Below are positions 30,950 to 41,244 of a stretch of DNA of 64,000 bases, piece by piece; the first letter of the stretch is position 1, and each line of letters begins with the position of its first letter. This stretch comes from Symbiodinium natans. Lineage: Eukaryota; Sar; Dinophyceae; Suessiales; Symbiodiniaceae. The position numbers and the translations under genes were made by a program. The DNA lies in the NCBI GenBank assembly GCA_905221605.1, contig CAJNDS010001112.1, forward strand, positions 265,001-329,000, written 5' to 3'. The notes under the pieces are model-generated. The model worked only from the letters and a program-made list of their open reading frames with translations, ran no database searches and had not been told where the DNA came from.

Positions 30950-33887
30950 AACAGCCGGCATTTCATCAACCTCCTTGCAGCCCGAAGCCCAGAAGGGAGT
31001 GCCTCCTTGGAGTCGCTTCCGCAAACTCTCGGCCAAGCCATGCAACACCACGCGCTCCTGCCAACAGCGGTTGCGACCATGCCGAAGGTTGCAAGCAAAA
31101 CCTGGTCGTTGCTTCGAACTTCAGATCATGTTTTGCTCGGGGCATGCCGGGATCTGGCATTCAAAGCTCGGGAGAGAAAGCTTGGACGTCGAATAAGCTG
31201 GCATGCCAAAAGCTCGAATTTCATACTCGGTTTCTTTTTCAATGTTGTCACCTTTTACAACACGATTCGCAGATTGTCTCTCAGAGCGGCTCAAACATCC
31301 TTTCATCAAGCTCATGTCGTGCGGGGTTGACGCTCATGATGGCCTGGGAAAAAAACTGCGCATGCAGTCTTAGGTGGGGCAGTGTTGCACTGCTTTGCAT
31401 GGCACCAAAACGACTCGGGTTTCCTTCGCACCTCGCCAGGTCATTACCGAGGATGCTTGGAACCTGTCAGTTCACCCTCAGCCTACATCAAACCCCCGCA
31501 CCGAGGTCCTGTCGAAGCCGCTCAAGGGATGCCCGCCAGGCTGCCATGAAAAACAGCAGCCGCTCGTCGTCCAAACTCCGCCCGAAGCCTGGCACGGGAT
31601 TGGCGTAGTTGCTGTGATGGAGGATGTTGTGTGGGCCAAATCTTCATGAAATCTGCGAGGATTCTGCGAGAACAACAGTTCACAGCCGACCTCGCAACAC
31701 GGAGATCCCCTTGAAGACCGACTGCCACCGTCCCCACCAGCTGTGGAATGTGCGGCGCTTGAGGGACCTCGGCACGGGTCGGCATGGCCCCAAATTTCCC
31801 GTCTCAATAATCATCAAGCACTACGCGCAACGTAGGCCCGGAGTTCGGTAAGTTCTGATGACCCGGCATCGAGCCAAGCAGCAAGTCCAGAATAACCTGT
31901 GCCTTCAGAAGCGTGACTTGGTTCCTCGGAAGCCATGTGAAAAATCAGTGCAGGATGTCTTGGCTTCGATAATACACTTGGAGCGCCATGGGCCTAACCT
32001 CGACGAACCATCCAGTAGGGACGTACCGGGCTTCCGAATTCCCAACCAAGAACCAACAAGTGACCTCGACGAATTTGATCCGGGACTCCTCTGCTCTTCC
32101 CTCGCGTGGGAAGCCCAACCATGAAAGCAGCGGCGAAGCAAGCGTGGTCTGCTGTAGTTCAGCAGGTGTCCTGCCAGCGCATTCGACTGCGGCAAGGGCT
32201 TCACGGAATTGCAGTTGTTGCTACGTGCCTGCCTAGTACTGACCTGGGGATGCCCGGCAGGACAAGCTGGAGAAATGCTCAGTAGCCAACTGATGCAGCC
32301 GAAACACTCAAGCAACTCCGAATCCCCAAAATCAGCAGCACCAAGACACAACTCAGCTGTTCAGCTACTCAGGCATCCACCCATATCTCACAAAAAACAC
32401 AGCAGAGACACAAACCCGTATTGTCGCTACAGGGCTTTGGGGTTCTGATGGTGTTCATGCCTACAACTTTTGTGATGGGGGCTTTAGAAGCGTGGGCTAC
32501 AATGTGCCACAATCAAGGCGTGCAGTGCTCGCAGGTGCCTCGCAAAAGCAGACGCCTTTGCTGACGCTTGCGGCACCTCGTGTCAGTTCACGTGCCATAT
32601 TCAAGCCCAACCTTGAGAAAGCCTGTTTCTCGCTTCCTCTTGGCGTCTATATTATACGTTGGGGCTCGTGATAGCAAGGTGGCTGCAAACCAGTAGAGAA
32701 CACTCCATGTCACCAGCCAAAGGCACCAGCGTGACCACCGACGAATAGCTCTTCGTCGCGTGGAGCCCTGAGCACTGTGGATGTCAGGCGAGATCGCAGC
32801 TTTTTCGCTTACACGCATGGGGGTTCACGATATTAGGGGGTACCTTATTTTTGGGTCCTTATTTCAAGGGATCCTACTATTTGGGGGTCTATTTTAGTAA
32901 ACCCCTACATGTGCGGGAGGCCTTCAGCTGCATCTGCGCCAAGTTCTGTGCAAGCTGCAGCTCCTTGCTGTCCCGGAGGTGCGACTGCAGCCTCGACGCC
33001 GAACTTTCGTTTGCGGAAGTCTCACAATCAGCAAAACTCTAAGGACAGAAAATCGATGAAAATCGTGGAAAATCGTGATATTATGACAAGACATAATATA
33101 ACAAAAGAACAACATAATGTATCAATATATAGAACAATGCAACAACATAACTAGATAACAATAGAGTCAATGTGTAATCATGATCCTGCAACGGGCACCT
33201 GTGCAGAGCCCGCCGGGCCGCGGAGCGCTGCAGCGCCAGGCGGGCCGCGCTGTTCCGCCGGGAGCCGTGGGCGGAACTGCGAAGCGGCTCGGTGGCTTTG
33301 GTCAAGGGACGAAAGGAGGGATTCGTAGAACAAACCTTAGGGGCTATTTAGGGGTTATTTAGGTGCGACTTAGGTTTATATCAGGTATATATAGGGGTTA
33401 TAATACAGGGGATGGCACCCTGCTTCTGGACTACAGTAGACAGGTCTCTCTTCTCGCGCCGGAATGTGTTGATTTCGCAACTGTGCTGCGAACTGTGTTG
33501 CAATGCCCAGATGGCCTCAGCCACCATGAAAATCCAGAGCTGAGTCGACGTCGAAGCTGCACTTTCCTGGCTGCCAGCGATGAATCTCGACTGTGAACCC
33601 ACCTGAACTTCAAATGCCTCAGTGCTCACCTCATATTGAGTTCCCCATCCTCGAGGGGCGGTGCAGAGGGCGGGCGGCGTGGAGAGGAAAGGGAGCGAGA
33701 GGTGGAGAGGGTGAAGAGAGGCGGCGGATGAGCAGCCATAGCATGCAGCCGCGATTCTCCAGTGACAGGCGCTTCTTGCGCCGTGTGTCCTGCGCGAGCA
33801 AAGCATGGCATTTCGGGTCGAACCTTGATGTGCCGAAAGTGAATTTCCTTCTCATGCCAGGCTAGAAATCGAATGCCGGCTGCAATT

Positions 33888-33920
<33 letters not shown>

Positions 33921-34665
33921 ACCGACACAGTACGGTCATGCTCTTTCTGCATGCTTGTGGTCACCATGTTCCCCACTACTCCGCGGCCTCCTCCTTGGCA
34001 CCGCCCCGAGCGAGGCCCCGGAGGGCCTGGCGGAGGGCACGCACCCGGAGTAGAGCGCTCGCCTGGCAGGCTACCCTGAGATCCCTCTTTGGGTTTGGGT
34101 TGCGCCATCTGGCAGTCTTTGTTGTTCCATGCAGGTCTGGGGCGATGCTGCACCTGAGACTGCATCAGCTTTAAGTACCGGTTTCGGAGCCTTCTCCTAC
34201 TCCTCGGAGCTGTCAGCGTACTATCAGAGGGTCGACACGTTGCCTGGTCTGCGAGCTCCCGCTGCTGCTGGTTTGCCAGGCTCCGCTGGTGCCAGCGACG
34301 AAGCGCCAAACGGCGCAGACCTTGCCAAACAAGCGGACAAGCGCAGTCAGTCAGCTTGATGTCAGTCAGCAACATACAAAGGAACCTTCGAAGGCGCGTC
34401 ACTTCACTCATCTGCACTCAGCTTTGCATTGCGATGCTGAGATCAGGGCAATCACGAAATCGCCGCCGCTCGTTCCTTCATGGGAGGTCGGCTATCTTGT
34501 CTTGGAATGCATGTTTGACTTGCCATGAAAAGAGCCCCTACTCGAAGGTCAGCCGCCTGCCGGGCGCACGTTCCGCCCAGCGGCGCCAGTGCTGGAGGCT
34601 TGCCTGCTGAGTCCGGGCCATCTGCCTGCGCAGGACCTGGACCTGGCTGGGGATCGGTCTAGGAG
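30950..34665 (-). CDS. Sfi1-like tryptophan-repeat protein, gene B
   Basis: A second gene of the centrin-binding type, in many small exons. In order: ~34,545-34,665 (VLRRQMARTQQASLQHWRRW); ~34,210-34,417 (LVWQGLRRLALRRWHQRSLA); ~33,440-33,620 (STQLWIFMVAEAIWALQHSS); ~32,915-33,030 (RLQSHLRDSKELQLAQNLAQ); ~32,645-32,785 (RRRAIRRWSRWCLWLVTWSV); ~32,075-32,200 (RPRLLRRCFHGWASHAREEQ); ~31,690-31,790 (RSLKRRTFHSWWGRWQSVFK); ~31,510-31,660 (RQSRARLRAEFGRRAAAVFH); ~31,000-31,090 (ERVVLHGLAESLRKRLQGG). Trp-bearing basic helices recur exon by exon, about one repeat per exon. A 30-base C run and a short inverted-repeat element lie in its introns. Exon borders are approximate; one gene or two cannot be decided. 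The class is fairly clear, the function inferred. Confidence 0.55.
32818..32910. mobile_element. Terminal-inverted-repeat element, copy 2 (GGGGTTTACGA family), at an exon edge
   Basis: The left end CATGGGGGTTCACGATATTAG and right end CTATTTTAGTAAACCCCTACATG are imperfect inverses; the interior AGGGGGTACCTTATTTTTGGGTCCTT matches copy 1 at 20,887. On the minus strand the element begins directly after the exon coding LAQMQLKASRT, so it forms or adjoins the start of that intron. CATG flanks both ends. Confidence 0.7.
33040..33180. other. AT-rich intron-like stretch
   Basis: AACATAATATAACAAAAG-type low complexity between exons of Sfi1-like gene B; nothing coding. Confidence 0.5.
33889..33918. repeat. 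Run of 30 C
   Basis: Uninterrupted C on the plus strand, hence G on the transcribed-sense strand, inside Sfi1-like gene B. The longest homopolymer in the window. Confidence 0.95.
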
Positions 34666-34879
34666 CTGTGGGGTTCAAGGACTTTCGAAAGGAGATTCAT
34701 GATCTTCAGGGGGTTGTAAGGGATGCCCCAGGCCCCAGGAGCTCTACTGCTTCCCTCATCCAAGTCCACTCAACAGAGGAAGAGCAGCAACAACAATCCA
34801 TCTGCAGTGGAGCTGTGGCACACACAGATGCGTAGAAACAAATGCTCGTTTATCGCGATGACATCGACGTGGTGATTCT

Positions 34880-34940
34880 TCTACCATATGGTCCCTTTTG
34901 GGGGTCCTTATAATTAGGCGGCCCTCTTCTTTAGGGTACC
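34880..34940. mobile_element. Relic of a GGTACC-core short element
   Basis: GGTCCCTTTTGGGGGTCCTTATAATTAGG and TTAGGGTACCC match the core of the inverted-repeat elements in inverse order. The ends are not clear. It abuts the telomere-type block at 34,938. Confidence 0.35.
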
Positions 34941-34998
34941 CAAACCCTAAACCCTAAACCCTAAACCCTAAACCCTAAACCCTAAACCCTAAACCCTG
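34938..34998. repeat. Telomere-type block, CCCTAAA orientation
   Basis: Eight to nine perfect copies. Confidence 0.95.
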
Positions 34999-35198
34999 TG
35001 CTTTTTTATGGACTTTGCCGGGGTGGCGGAGAGCTCGATCTCCCCGGCTCGGTCGGAGGCCACCAGGCGCCGCCAGGCCTCGGCACCGGCCCTCTTCCTT
35101 CTCTTCGCTTCTTTAGGTTCTTAGTAGGGAGTTAGGAAGTTGGATTAAAATTGTATGTGTTTTCGGTTCTTAGTCGGGAGTTAGGGAATTGAGTACCC

Positions 35199-35765
35199 TT
35201 ACAATTGTATAGTATAGTATAGCCCTCGAGTTAACTTCCTTATTGACTGAGTTCGCACTCTGAAAAACATCTGAACATGCTGCCCTGGCGCGTGCCACAC
35301 ACGATCGAGACGCGCTTCCGCCGGAGGGGGCCCTGGTCCTGGCATTCTTGAAATCTCTTCAAGCTCCTCAGATCTCCTCAGCATTGGGGGGAACAAACTG
35401 AAAGGATAAGAGGCTGGCTGCTTTCTGGGCCTCACCATGCGCAAGAAGGGCCGTTGGGCTGCAACTTCCATGCTACCACCCCGCCCCCAAGCGTTGCACA
35501 ACTCATCAATTCGCATCGGTCAAAAGAGCACGCCTGTCTGTTTCAACAAGCTACCAACTTGACTGTGAAGCCCCGAAACTCTGGACGTCTCCCACCCTCT
35601 CCCTCCCACGTGCCACGCCTTCCACACTCCTGAAAGCAGGAGCCAGCTCTTTGGCTGGCGCTGTGGAGCCCGTGAGCCCTGACCAGGCGCGGAGGCATCC
35701 TGGCAGCTACGACAACAAAGGGGCGCAAGGTACGAGTGCTGTTTGAGAGTGCGCTTCTCCTTCAA
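35199..35765 (-). CDS. Candidate exons upstream of Sfi1-like gene B
   Basis: Two minus frames: 35,199-35,516 (MRIDELCNAWGRGGSMEVAA, RRSEELEEISRMPGPGPPPA) and 35,520-35,765 (LLLSGVWKAWHVGGRGWETS). The WKAWHVGGRGW stretch could be a decayed Trp repeat. They lie on the same strand and upstream of gene B, so they may extend it. Confidence 0.35.
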
Positions 35766-36341
35766 CGAGGAGGGGCTCTAGCCTCCTCGTGAAGTCACCA
35801 CCCTAGAATCCTAGAAGCACATGACAGCCCCTCAACACTTGCCAGATTTGCGCTGAAGCTGCCGCTCCTCCCACAACCTGAGATAGATAGCGGCTGCTCG
35901 AATTGGGTGGCCTTCCTGCTTCTACTGTTTTTCGAGGTTATTGCGTGCCCTACTTGCGAAGCGCAGGCCAAGACGCGTTAGACGCAGAGGCGAAGTGGCT
36001 CGGAACGGCCGCGTGACCTCGGTCACCGGTTCCGTCAGAGGCCGCGGTCCTGCAGCAACAGCTGAAGTCGCGTTGCATGAGGATTCATGAGGCACAAGCT
36101 GCGGCAGCCTTGCGCTGAGTCGCCTAGCAGACAGGGCTGCTTAGCCTGCCTACACTATTATGTATTATCATAGCATTCTCTAATTCTATGATTATATGCA
36201 TATCTGTTTCTATTTCTAGAATGAGCCCCAAGAACCCTAAGCCATCTTTCCTCTGCTCGGGGCGCTGGGCGGCGACGGCGTCGAAGGCGAGAGCCACTTG
36301 CTGGTGGCCAGATCTGGCAGCCCTCGGCCTGTTGCTGCTTT

Positions 36342-36463
36342 CTTCTCTTACTGTTGGTTAGTGGGGAATGGGGGAATGAGGTACCCTATATCATCCCTTT
36401 AAGGGTTTCTAGAGGGCCCTACTGGGAATTCCCTCATGCCCGGCTAACCAACAGTAAGCTTCT
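36342..36463. mobile_element. 112-bp inverted-repeat element with 5-bp target duplication
   Basis: The element occupies 36,347-36,458. The left end CTTACTGTTGGTTAG is the exact inverse of the right end CTAACCAACAGTAAG (15 bp), and the next bases (GGAATGAGG/CCTCATGCC) are also nearly inverse. The direct repeat CTTCT flanks it at 36,342-36,346 and 36,459-36,463. The interior has GAGGTACCCTATATCATCCCTTTAAGGG. It has no coding capacity, so it would depend on a transposase encoded elsewhere. Confidence 0.85.
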
Positions 36464-37039
36464 TGCCCACTCAACGGTTCTCCTGCTGATGATAAGCAGG
36501 GCTTCGACTCTCGTAACATCAAATAGTACGAAATCAGACTGAACTTCTGGTCTGCATGAAACTTTCCTCTCCTCTAAATACCAGTTTGTGAAAAACTCTG
36601 CAAAGATCCCAAAATAGGTCCATTTTCATATGTGGGCTGTTGTATACCCGAGAACCGCCAGTGTGAACCTCGGGGCACTAAACAGCAGATGCCTCCTCTG
36701 ACCCCTACCACTTCCAACAACAGCTACATGCCTGTCGCCTGTTTCCGCCTCAGTACTGTCAGATATGACGGCACGTTTCCACTTGCATGGTTCGTCTGCA
36801 TGTGGGTTTACACTAGCAGGCGAAGTGACTGCTGGAGCTTCTAGGCCGAGGCTTTTGATGCTCACCCTCTTTTCCACTCGGCCTGGAGAGGTTGAAAGCG
36901 GGCTACTTTGGCGCCAATCCTGCACAGCAGACTGGAACAGGATGGCATGGCCAGCTATTGAAGTTGCTTGCAGGCTGCATTCCATGTGCACGTATAATTC
37001 CATGCGACCTCCTCCATGGGCTCGCTTTGCAAAGCTTCG

Positions 37040-37245
37040 GGATGGAGACCTACACTGAGAAAGGTCAGGCAACTCATGAGATGATGCATGCGATCCAACC
37101 TCCACATGCCACAGCTTGCGGAGTTGCCAGTCGGCCTCGAGGCAGAACATTCGCTCGAAGCCGTCGGATCTCCTCAATCATGTCATCCAGGCTCTGGCCT
37201 GCGAGGGCGACCAGTAGGGTTTGGTCTGGTCAGGTGGCAACGACA
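37040..37245 (-). CDS. Candidate exons, possibly 5' part of Sfi1-like gene B
   Basis: The minus frame at ~37,140-37,245 reads TLLVALAGQSLDDMIEEIRR LRANVLPRG, an amphipathic helix; in a neighbouring frame EADWQLRKLWHVEVGSHASS follows (about 37,075-37,150). Strong coding look; the link to gene B, 2.4 kb away, is a guess. Confidence 0.4.
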
Positions 37246-37528
37246 ATTCTTTGGCATCGCCCTCAAGGGGGCCTACCGGTGTCTCCAAGCTCGCCGGAGT
37301 TGTCTCCCTCACCTCCAACACGCGCAAGGTCTCACCATGGGAAGGACCCGCTCCCTTCACCGACTCACTTTAAAGGGATCTCGAGGGTCCGAAATGCCAG
37401 TAATCTTAGATTCTTTGGTAAGGTTGCCCTCACTTCTCGAGGCGTGGCCAGCAGCTGGGCCTGAGCTGGGGTCCATCCAGGACGAGGAGACCTGGCATCC
37501 ATATCAGTGTCACGGAAGAATTCCGGAT

Positions 37529-37768
37529 TCATGAGAGTTTATCACCTTTGTCAACATCACCCACGACTTCTCGGGAAAGGTGTGCTGTAAGGTGCTCGAA
37601 AATCCCCTGAACGCTTGGCCGAAGTAGACCAGCAATGCACCTCGCCTCCGCCGCAAGGCTGCCCCAAGTGGCGTCACCTCTGCATCTTTGCTTGGCCATG
37701 CCGATTGGCTCTGGGCAGAATCTCAGAAAGAACGCAGAGTTTCTGGTGCCTGGGCCTAGATTCTTCAT
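37529..37768 (-). CDS. Candidate exon, unknown
   Basis: The minus frame reads WGSLAAEARCIAGLLRPSVQ then GIFEHLTAHLSREVVGDVDK and stops at 37,529. Helical; no family recognised. Confidence 0.35.
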   Translation of the reverse strand: MKNLGPGTRNSAFFLRFCPEPIGMAKQRCRGDATWGSLAAEARCIAGLLRPSVQGIFEHLTAHLSREVVGDVDKGDKLS

Positions 37769-38219
37769 CTGGGCCTAGATTCTTCATGCATTCTCCTTAC
37801 AATGAGGCGACGTTCTCACTGCCACGATCAGACGGGACCATGCGCATTGGAGTAGTATCAGTGCGCCCTGACGTACTAGTGGGGGCACCCGGATGTTTAA
37901 CAGGTCAGGATCGGCTAGTCTCACAAGTTATCATGGAAATCTGCTTTACTGCTGTGCTGCTTTCAGTTCTCCTAGGACTCGCCCTCCCCCTCGCCAGAGC
38001 CTCATGACTCGTCCTCCATGCCATGAAGGAAGGCAGCCAGGCCTAGCAGGTCCCGTTCGTGGGTCGTTGTGATCATGTTTCTCTGGAAATTTGCTTCTCA
38101 TGCCATGGGCATGGCTCAAGTTGCTACCGTCTAAAGGCTTCAAGAGCGAGGCACACGCTACAAGTCCATGACACACAAGCTCAGATTAACTTTGCAAAGT
38201 CCACAGCTCAAGGTCCTGG

Positions 38220-38600
38220 GCCTTGTCGCCCTGTCCTTGTGACCGGCTGCCATGCACTCTCAAATCCTATACTGAATTCCTGTGGCTCGAACATAGTGGG
38301 TTCGGGCAGCAAGTTCACCAGACGTCTGCAGAGCTCGTCGGCTTCGATTCGGGATGGGGACTCGGGCTTCAGAGGAGGAGCCCATATGAACATGAGCTCG
38401 ATGTCTCGGGCATGCGCTACTTGATACAAGCTCCTGGCAAGGAGCTTTCATGAGAGTGGTGTAAGGTCGATGTCGTGCAAAACCTGTGTCGTGCTGTGCT
38501 CGGTCATGACTTCCCAAGGGGTGAAATTGAAGTCGTGGTAGATGAAAGAGTAAAACGAGTGTTCTTGCTGGTGAGTCCTGGTGGTGATCATGGAGCTCTG
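38220..38600 (-). CDS. Unknown protein, two exons
   Basis: Exon at ~38,460-38,590 reads QQEHSFYSFIYHDFNFTPWE then VMTEHSTTQVLHDIDLTPL; exon at 38,220-38,433 opens after TTGCCAG|G and reads SLYQVAHARDIELMFIWAPP, then SPSRIEADELCRRLVNLLPE and PTMFEPQEFSIGFESAWQPV. Both are rich in aromatic and acidic residues and look strongly coding. I do not recognise the family. The join between them and the gene's ends are undetermined. Confidence 0.5.
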
Positions 38601-38649
38601 TTCCTGTTCATTCTCTAGACGGAGTCGTGTCGCGATCTTGGATCTCGCA

Positions 38650-38800
38650 TCACGTTGGAGTGAATGCCGGCTTGCTACCGCGCCTCAGGCAAAACTGAAG
38701 TTGTAGTTGAGCTATACGATGCTCTTTGGATGAGGCTCCGTAGACGAGCTGGCCCCGATGCTCTTGGTTTTTCTGGCACTCTGCAACCAAAAACAAACTG
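38650..38800 (-). CDS. Candidate exon, unknown
   Basis: The end of a 189-residue minus frame reads FLVAECQKNQEHRGQLVYGA then SSKEHRIAQLQLQFCLRRGS. It lies just upstream of the two-exon unknown gene and may belong to it. The earlier part of the frame (to 39,219) is cysteine-rich and less convincing. Confidence 0.35.
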
Positions 38801-39269
38801 AAGCACTTCGAGGCGAGCGGTTTCTTTTTGGCGGTGCACTGGCAGGCGGCGGACAGGTAAGCCTGACCTGCTACCCCACCAGCATGAGCGGAGCGGGCGG
38901 GTGTCTGAATTTTAAAACACAAACCACGCGACTCAAACGCAAGCTCGAGCCGACCACACATGAGCGCAGAGTTGGCGCTCGTGCAAGTCACTACGCGCGC
39001 TGCGTGCACTGGGCAAAAACATGCACCGTAAGGAACTGATTCTGCCGGAGAGGGATTGGCTTGATAACTCGGTGACAAGAGGCGTGCGGCGACGACACCC
39101 AAAGCGTTGCACCCACCAGATGTGCGCAAGTTGTCTGCCACACACAAATAATGAGGTGGCGAAGCTTGACCCAAGCAACTTGCAACAAATACCATGCGGA
39201 TGATAAGCCTGAGAATCAATTTTGCGGACCCTGCCTTTCTGCTACGGCAAGCATCGGGGCATTGACTGG

Positions 39270-39545
39270 AAACTCTTGCTTAGACAGCAACTTTTTGCTC
39301 CTGCACTAGCAGCGTGGCAAAAAGCAGTCTGAAGTCTTCCGGCAGCCCCTCAGGCAAGAATGTTGAACACAGACGGAACCTGGCCACAGACAAAATCGCA
39401 CAAAGAAATCCGGCTCGATTAGCAGAATCGCAGTTGCCTACACCCCGTCCAGGCAAGCTTCTAACATCTCACAGATGCCCCGTGATGCCCGAGAGAAACT
39501 CATGCTCTTTGACTTGGACCTCGAAAGATCTCTGCGGCACAGCGC
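39270..39545 (-). CDS. Unknown protein, last two exons
   Basis: An exon at ~39,470-39,540 reads RSFEVQVKEHEFLSGITGHL and closes at a GTGAGA donor. The next opens after GGCCAG|G (~39,378) and reads FRLCSTFLPEGLPEDFRLLF ATLLVQEQKVAV with a stop near 39,282. The phases are compatible with a short ~90-bp intron. No family recognised. Confidence 0.45.
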
Positions 39546-39559
39546 TTACACATGCATGA

Positions 39560-40385
39560 TTCTGGCCTTGGACCACACTATGCAAGTGTAGGGGCTAAAT
39601 GCCGCAGAATGTGACCCACACATCCGCACCCTTGGATTTTGCATTGCCGCGATTGAAACTCGAAACCCCCTGAAAGACATGGGCTCCACAAGTGCATATT
39701 GACAGTGCGCAGCATTCCACGGTGAGCCTGTCTTAGGCTCGGCCGCTTTTGCGCGCTTGCTCGGCACTTGACGGGGAGCTTGCAACCAACTACAGATACT
39801 GTCCCCAGCTGGGAGCCACATGTAATTCTACAAAGGAGTGACTAGCAGATGCAGTTCTGGTTTGTAGCTGAGTCTGGGAGACACACACGCTCGAACAAGC
39901 CAGGCAAAGGAGAGTACAGAATGGTAGAGGACTCATCAAAGGGTGGTTCTGCATCTGCTTGTCTTTGCCTGGGACTCGGACTGGTCCCAGGCATCGACTC
40001 GTTGTCCCCTCTTGCAACAAGTACCCAACGCATCAGTGCGTATGAGGCCCTGCGTTCAAAGTTCGCGGCAGGTCATTCTTACAGTGCCGCCATCGTCTGA
40101 GATATTCTGAGATGCAAGGCACACAGGGCGGCTGAACCGGCTTTGAGGGATGCAGGTGCTTGGGTCGTTTGTTTCGGGCGCATTGCCGTCGCCTTGAGCT
40201 GCCCACAAAGATGCCTGCTCAGGTAAAAACAAAAAAAGGTAACGCATGCCTAGTGGCATAGCCTCAGTGCATAAAGTCTCGCCACCCTGGTGGTGGCAAG
40301 TTAAGATGTTCGGAGAAGTCTCTCCGTTGCAGATCCTCGTTCGCACACAAAACAGGCCACGTGTGAACTGTTGACTCCCCAATCT
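39560..40385 (-). CDS. Candidate exons, unknown
   Basis: Minus frames: 39,560-39,800 (GMLRTVNMHLWSPCLSGGFE) and 40,056-40,382 (GGETLCTEAMPLGMRYLFLF, QASLWAAQGDGNAPETNDPS). Both are open and protein-like; a plus frame at 39,900-40,100 competes. Low certainty. Confidence 0.25.
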
Positions 40386-40458
40386 TCAACGTGCAGGAAC
40401 CGGTCCCCTGAATGGGCAGCAAGCTACTACTCAGAAGCAACTTCCATAGCCATGTGAT

Positions 40459-40486
40459 ACCCTAAACCCTAAACCCTAAACCCTTT
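40459..40486. repeat. Short telomere-type block, CCCTAAA orientation
   Basis: Four copies, 125 bp from the long TTTAGGG array in opposite orientation. Confidence 0.9.
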
Positions 40487-40610
40487 ACTCATTGCTGCGA
40501 AGGGTCGGTCTGCTTTTTGCAGAGGTGATCAGCCCCTCAGCGGCAGTGGCTGGACACGGGTCCATTGCTATCGCTAGGAAGGTGAACTTACGAAATCAGT
40601 TCGGGAACAG

Positions 40611-40802
40611 GGTTAAGGTTTAGGTTTTTAGGGTTTAGGGTTTAGGGTTTAGGGTTTAGGGTTTAGGGTTTAGGGTTTAGGGTTTAGGGTTTAGGGTTTA
40701 GGGTTTAGGGTTTAGGGTTTAGGGTTTAGGGTTTAGGGTTTAGGGTTTAGGGTTTAGGGTTTAGTCGCTCAGGGTTTAGGGTTTAGGGTTTAGGGTTTAG
40801 GG
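40611..40802. repeat. Longest telomere-type array, TTTAGGG orientation
   Basis: About 24 copies, nearly perfect, interrupted once by TCGCTC near 40,766. Its low divergence marks it as the youngest or best-maintained array here. Confidence 0.97.
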
Positions 40803-40867
40803 ATGTGTATTATTTTGCCACGGGCCGCTTCCAAAACTGCATCATGCTGCGCACCATTCCACTGTCT

Positions 40868-41179
40868 TCATTGTCCGAGACACTCCACAGCCTTGCCAAA
40901 GCTCTGGCCGGCAGGCTGTGGAACTGGCAGCTCACCACCTGCAACCCAGCAGTCTGCACTCGAAGATGGGAAGGGACAGGTCCTACTGGAAACATCTGGA
41001 ACCATGGCACCTTCCGGATTCACTTCGCTTCCTCGAGTGTACTCGGCTTTCATGAGGTGCGCGATTTCCAGCCTGGCGTAAGACTCAACACAGTACATAG
41101 CACATAGTAACGTACAAAGCTGCTTTGGAGCCTCCCACACTCCCCTTGATTCATCAAATCGCCACACACTTGTGGCCAC
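40868..41179 (-). CDS. Candidate exon, unknown
   Basis: The minus frame reads ATSVWRFDESRGVWEAPKQL then LLCAMYCVESYARLEIAHLM KAEYTRGSEVNPEGA. The plus strand is open too (SSLSETLHSLAKALAGRLWN). I prefer minus because of the neighbours. Confidence 0.35.
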   Translation of the reverse strand: MATSVWRFDESRGVWEAPKQLCTLLCAMYCVESYARLEIAHLMKAEYTRGSEVNPEGAMVPDVSSRTCPFPSSSADCWVAGGELPVPQPAGQSFGKAVECLGQ

Positions 41180-41244
41180 AAACTACTCCAAGGCACATGT
41201 CTGGGTGATCCTCCATGTGATAGGAAGATGGTGGAGAGCAGCGG

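Noticed and set aside
12490-38120. GGCTCAAG words (12,490; 38,109; inverse at 16,384) as spliced-leader relics
   Set aside because: Only 8 bases match the end of the dinoflagellate spliced leader; chance matches are expected in 64 kb. No longer match was seen on either strand.
38059-38424. 121-residue plus frame
   Set aside because: Antisense to the strong minus exon DIELMFIWAPP...LCRRLVNLLPE.
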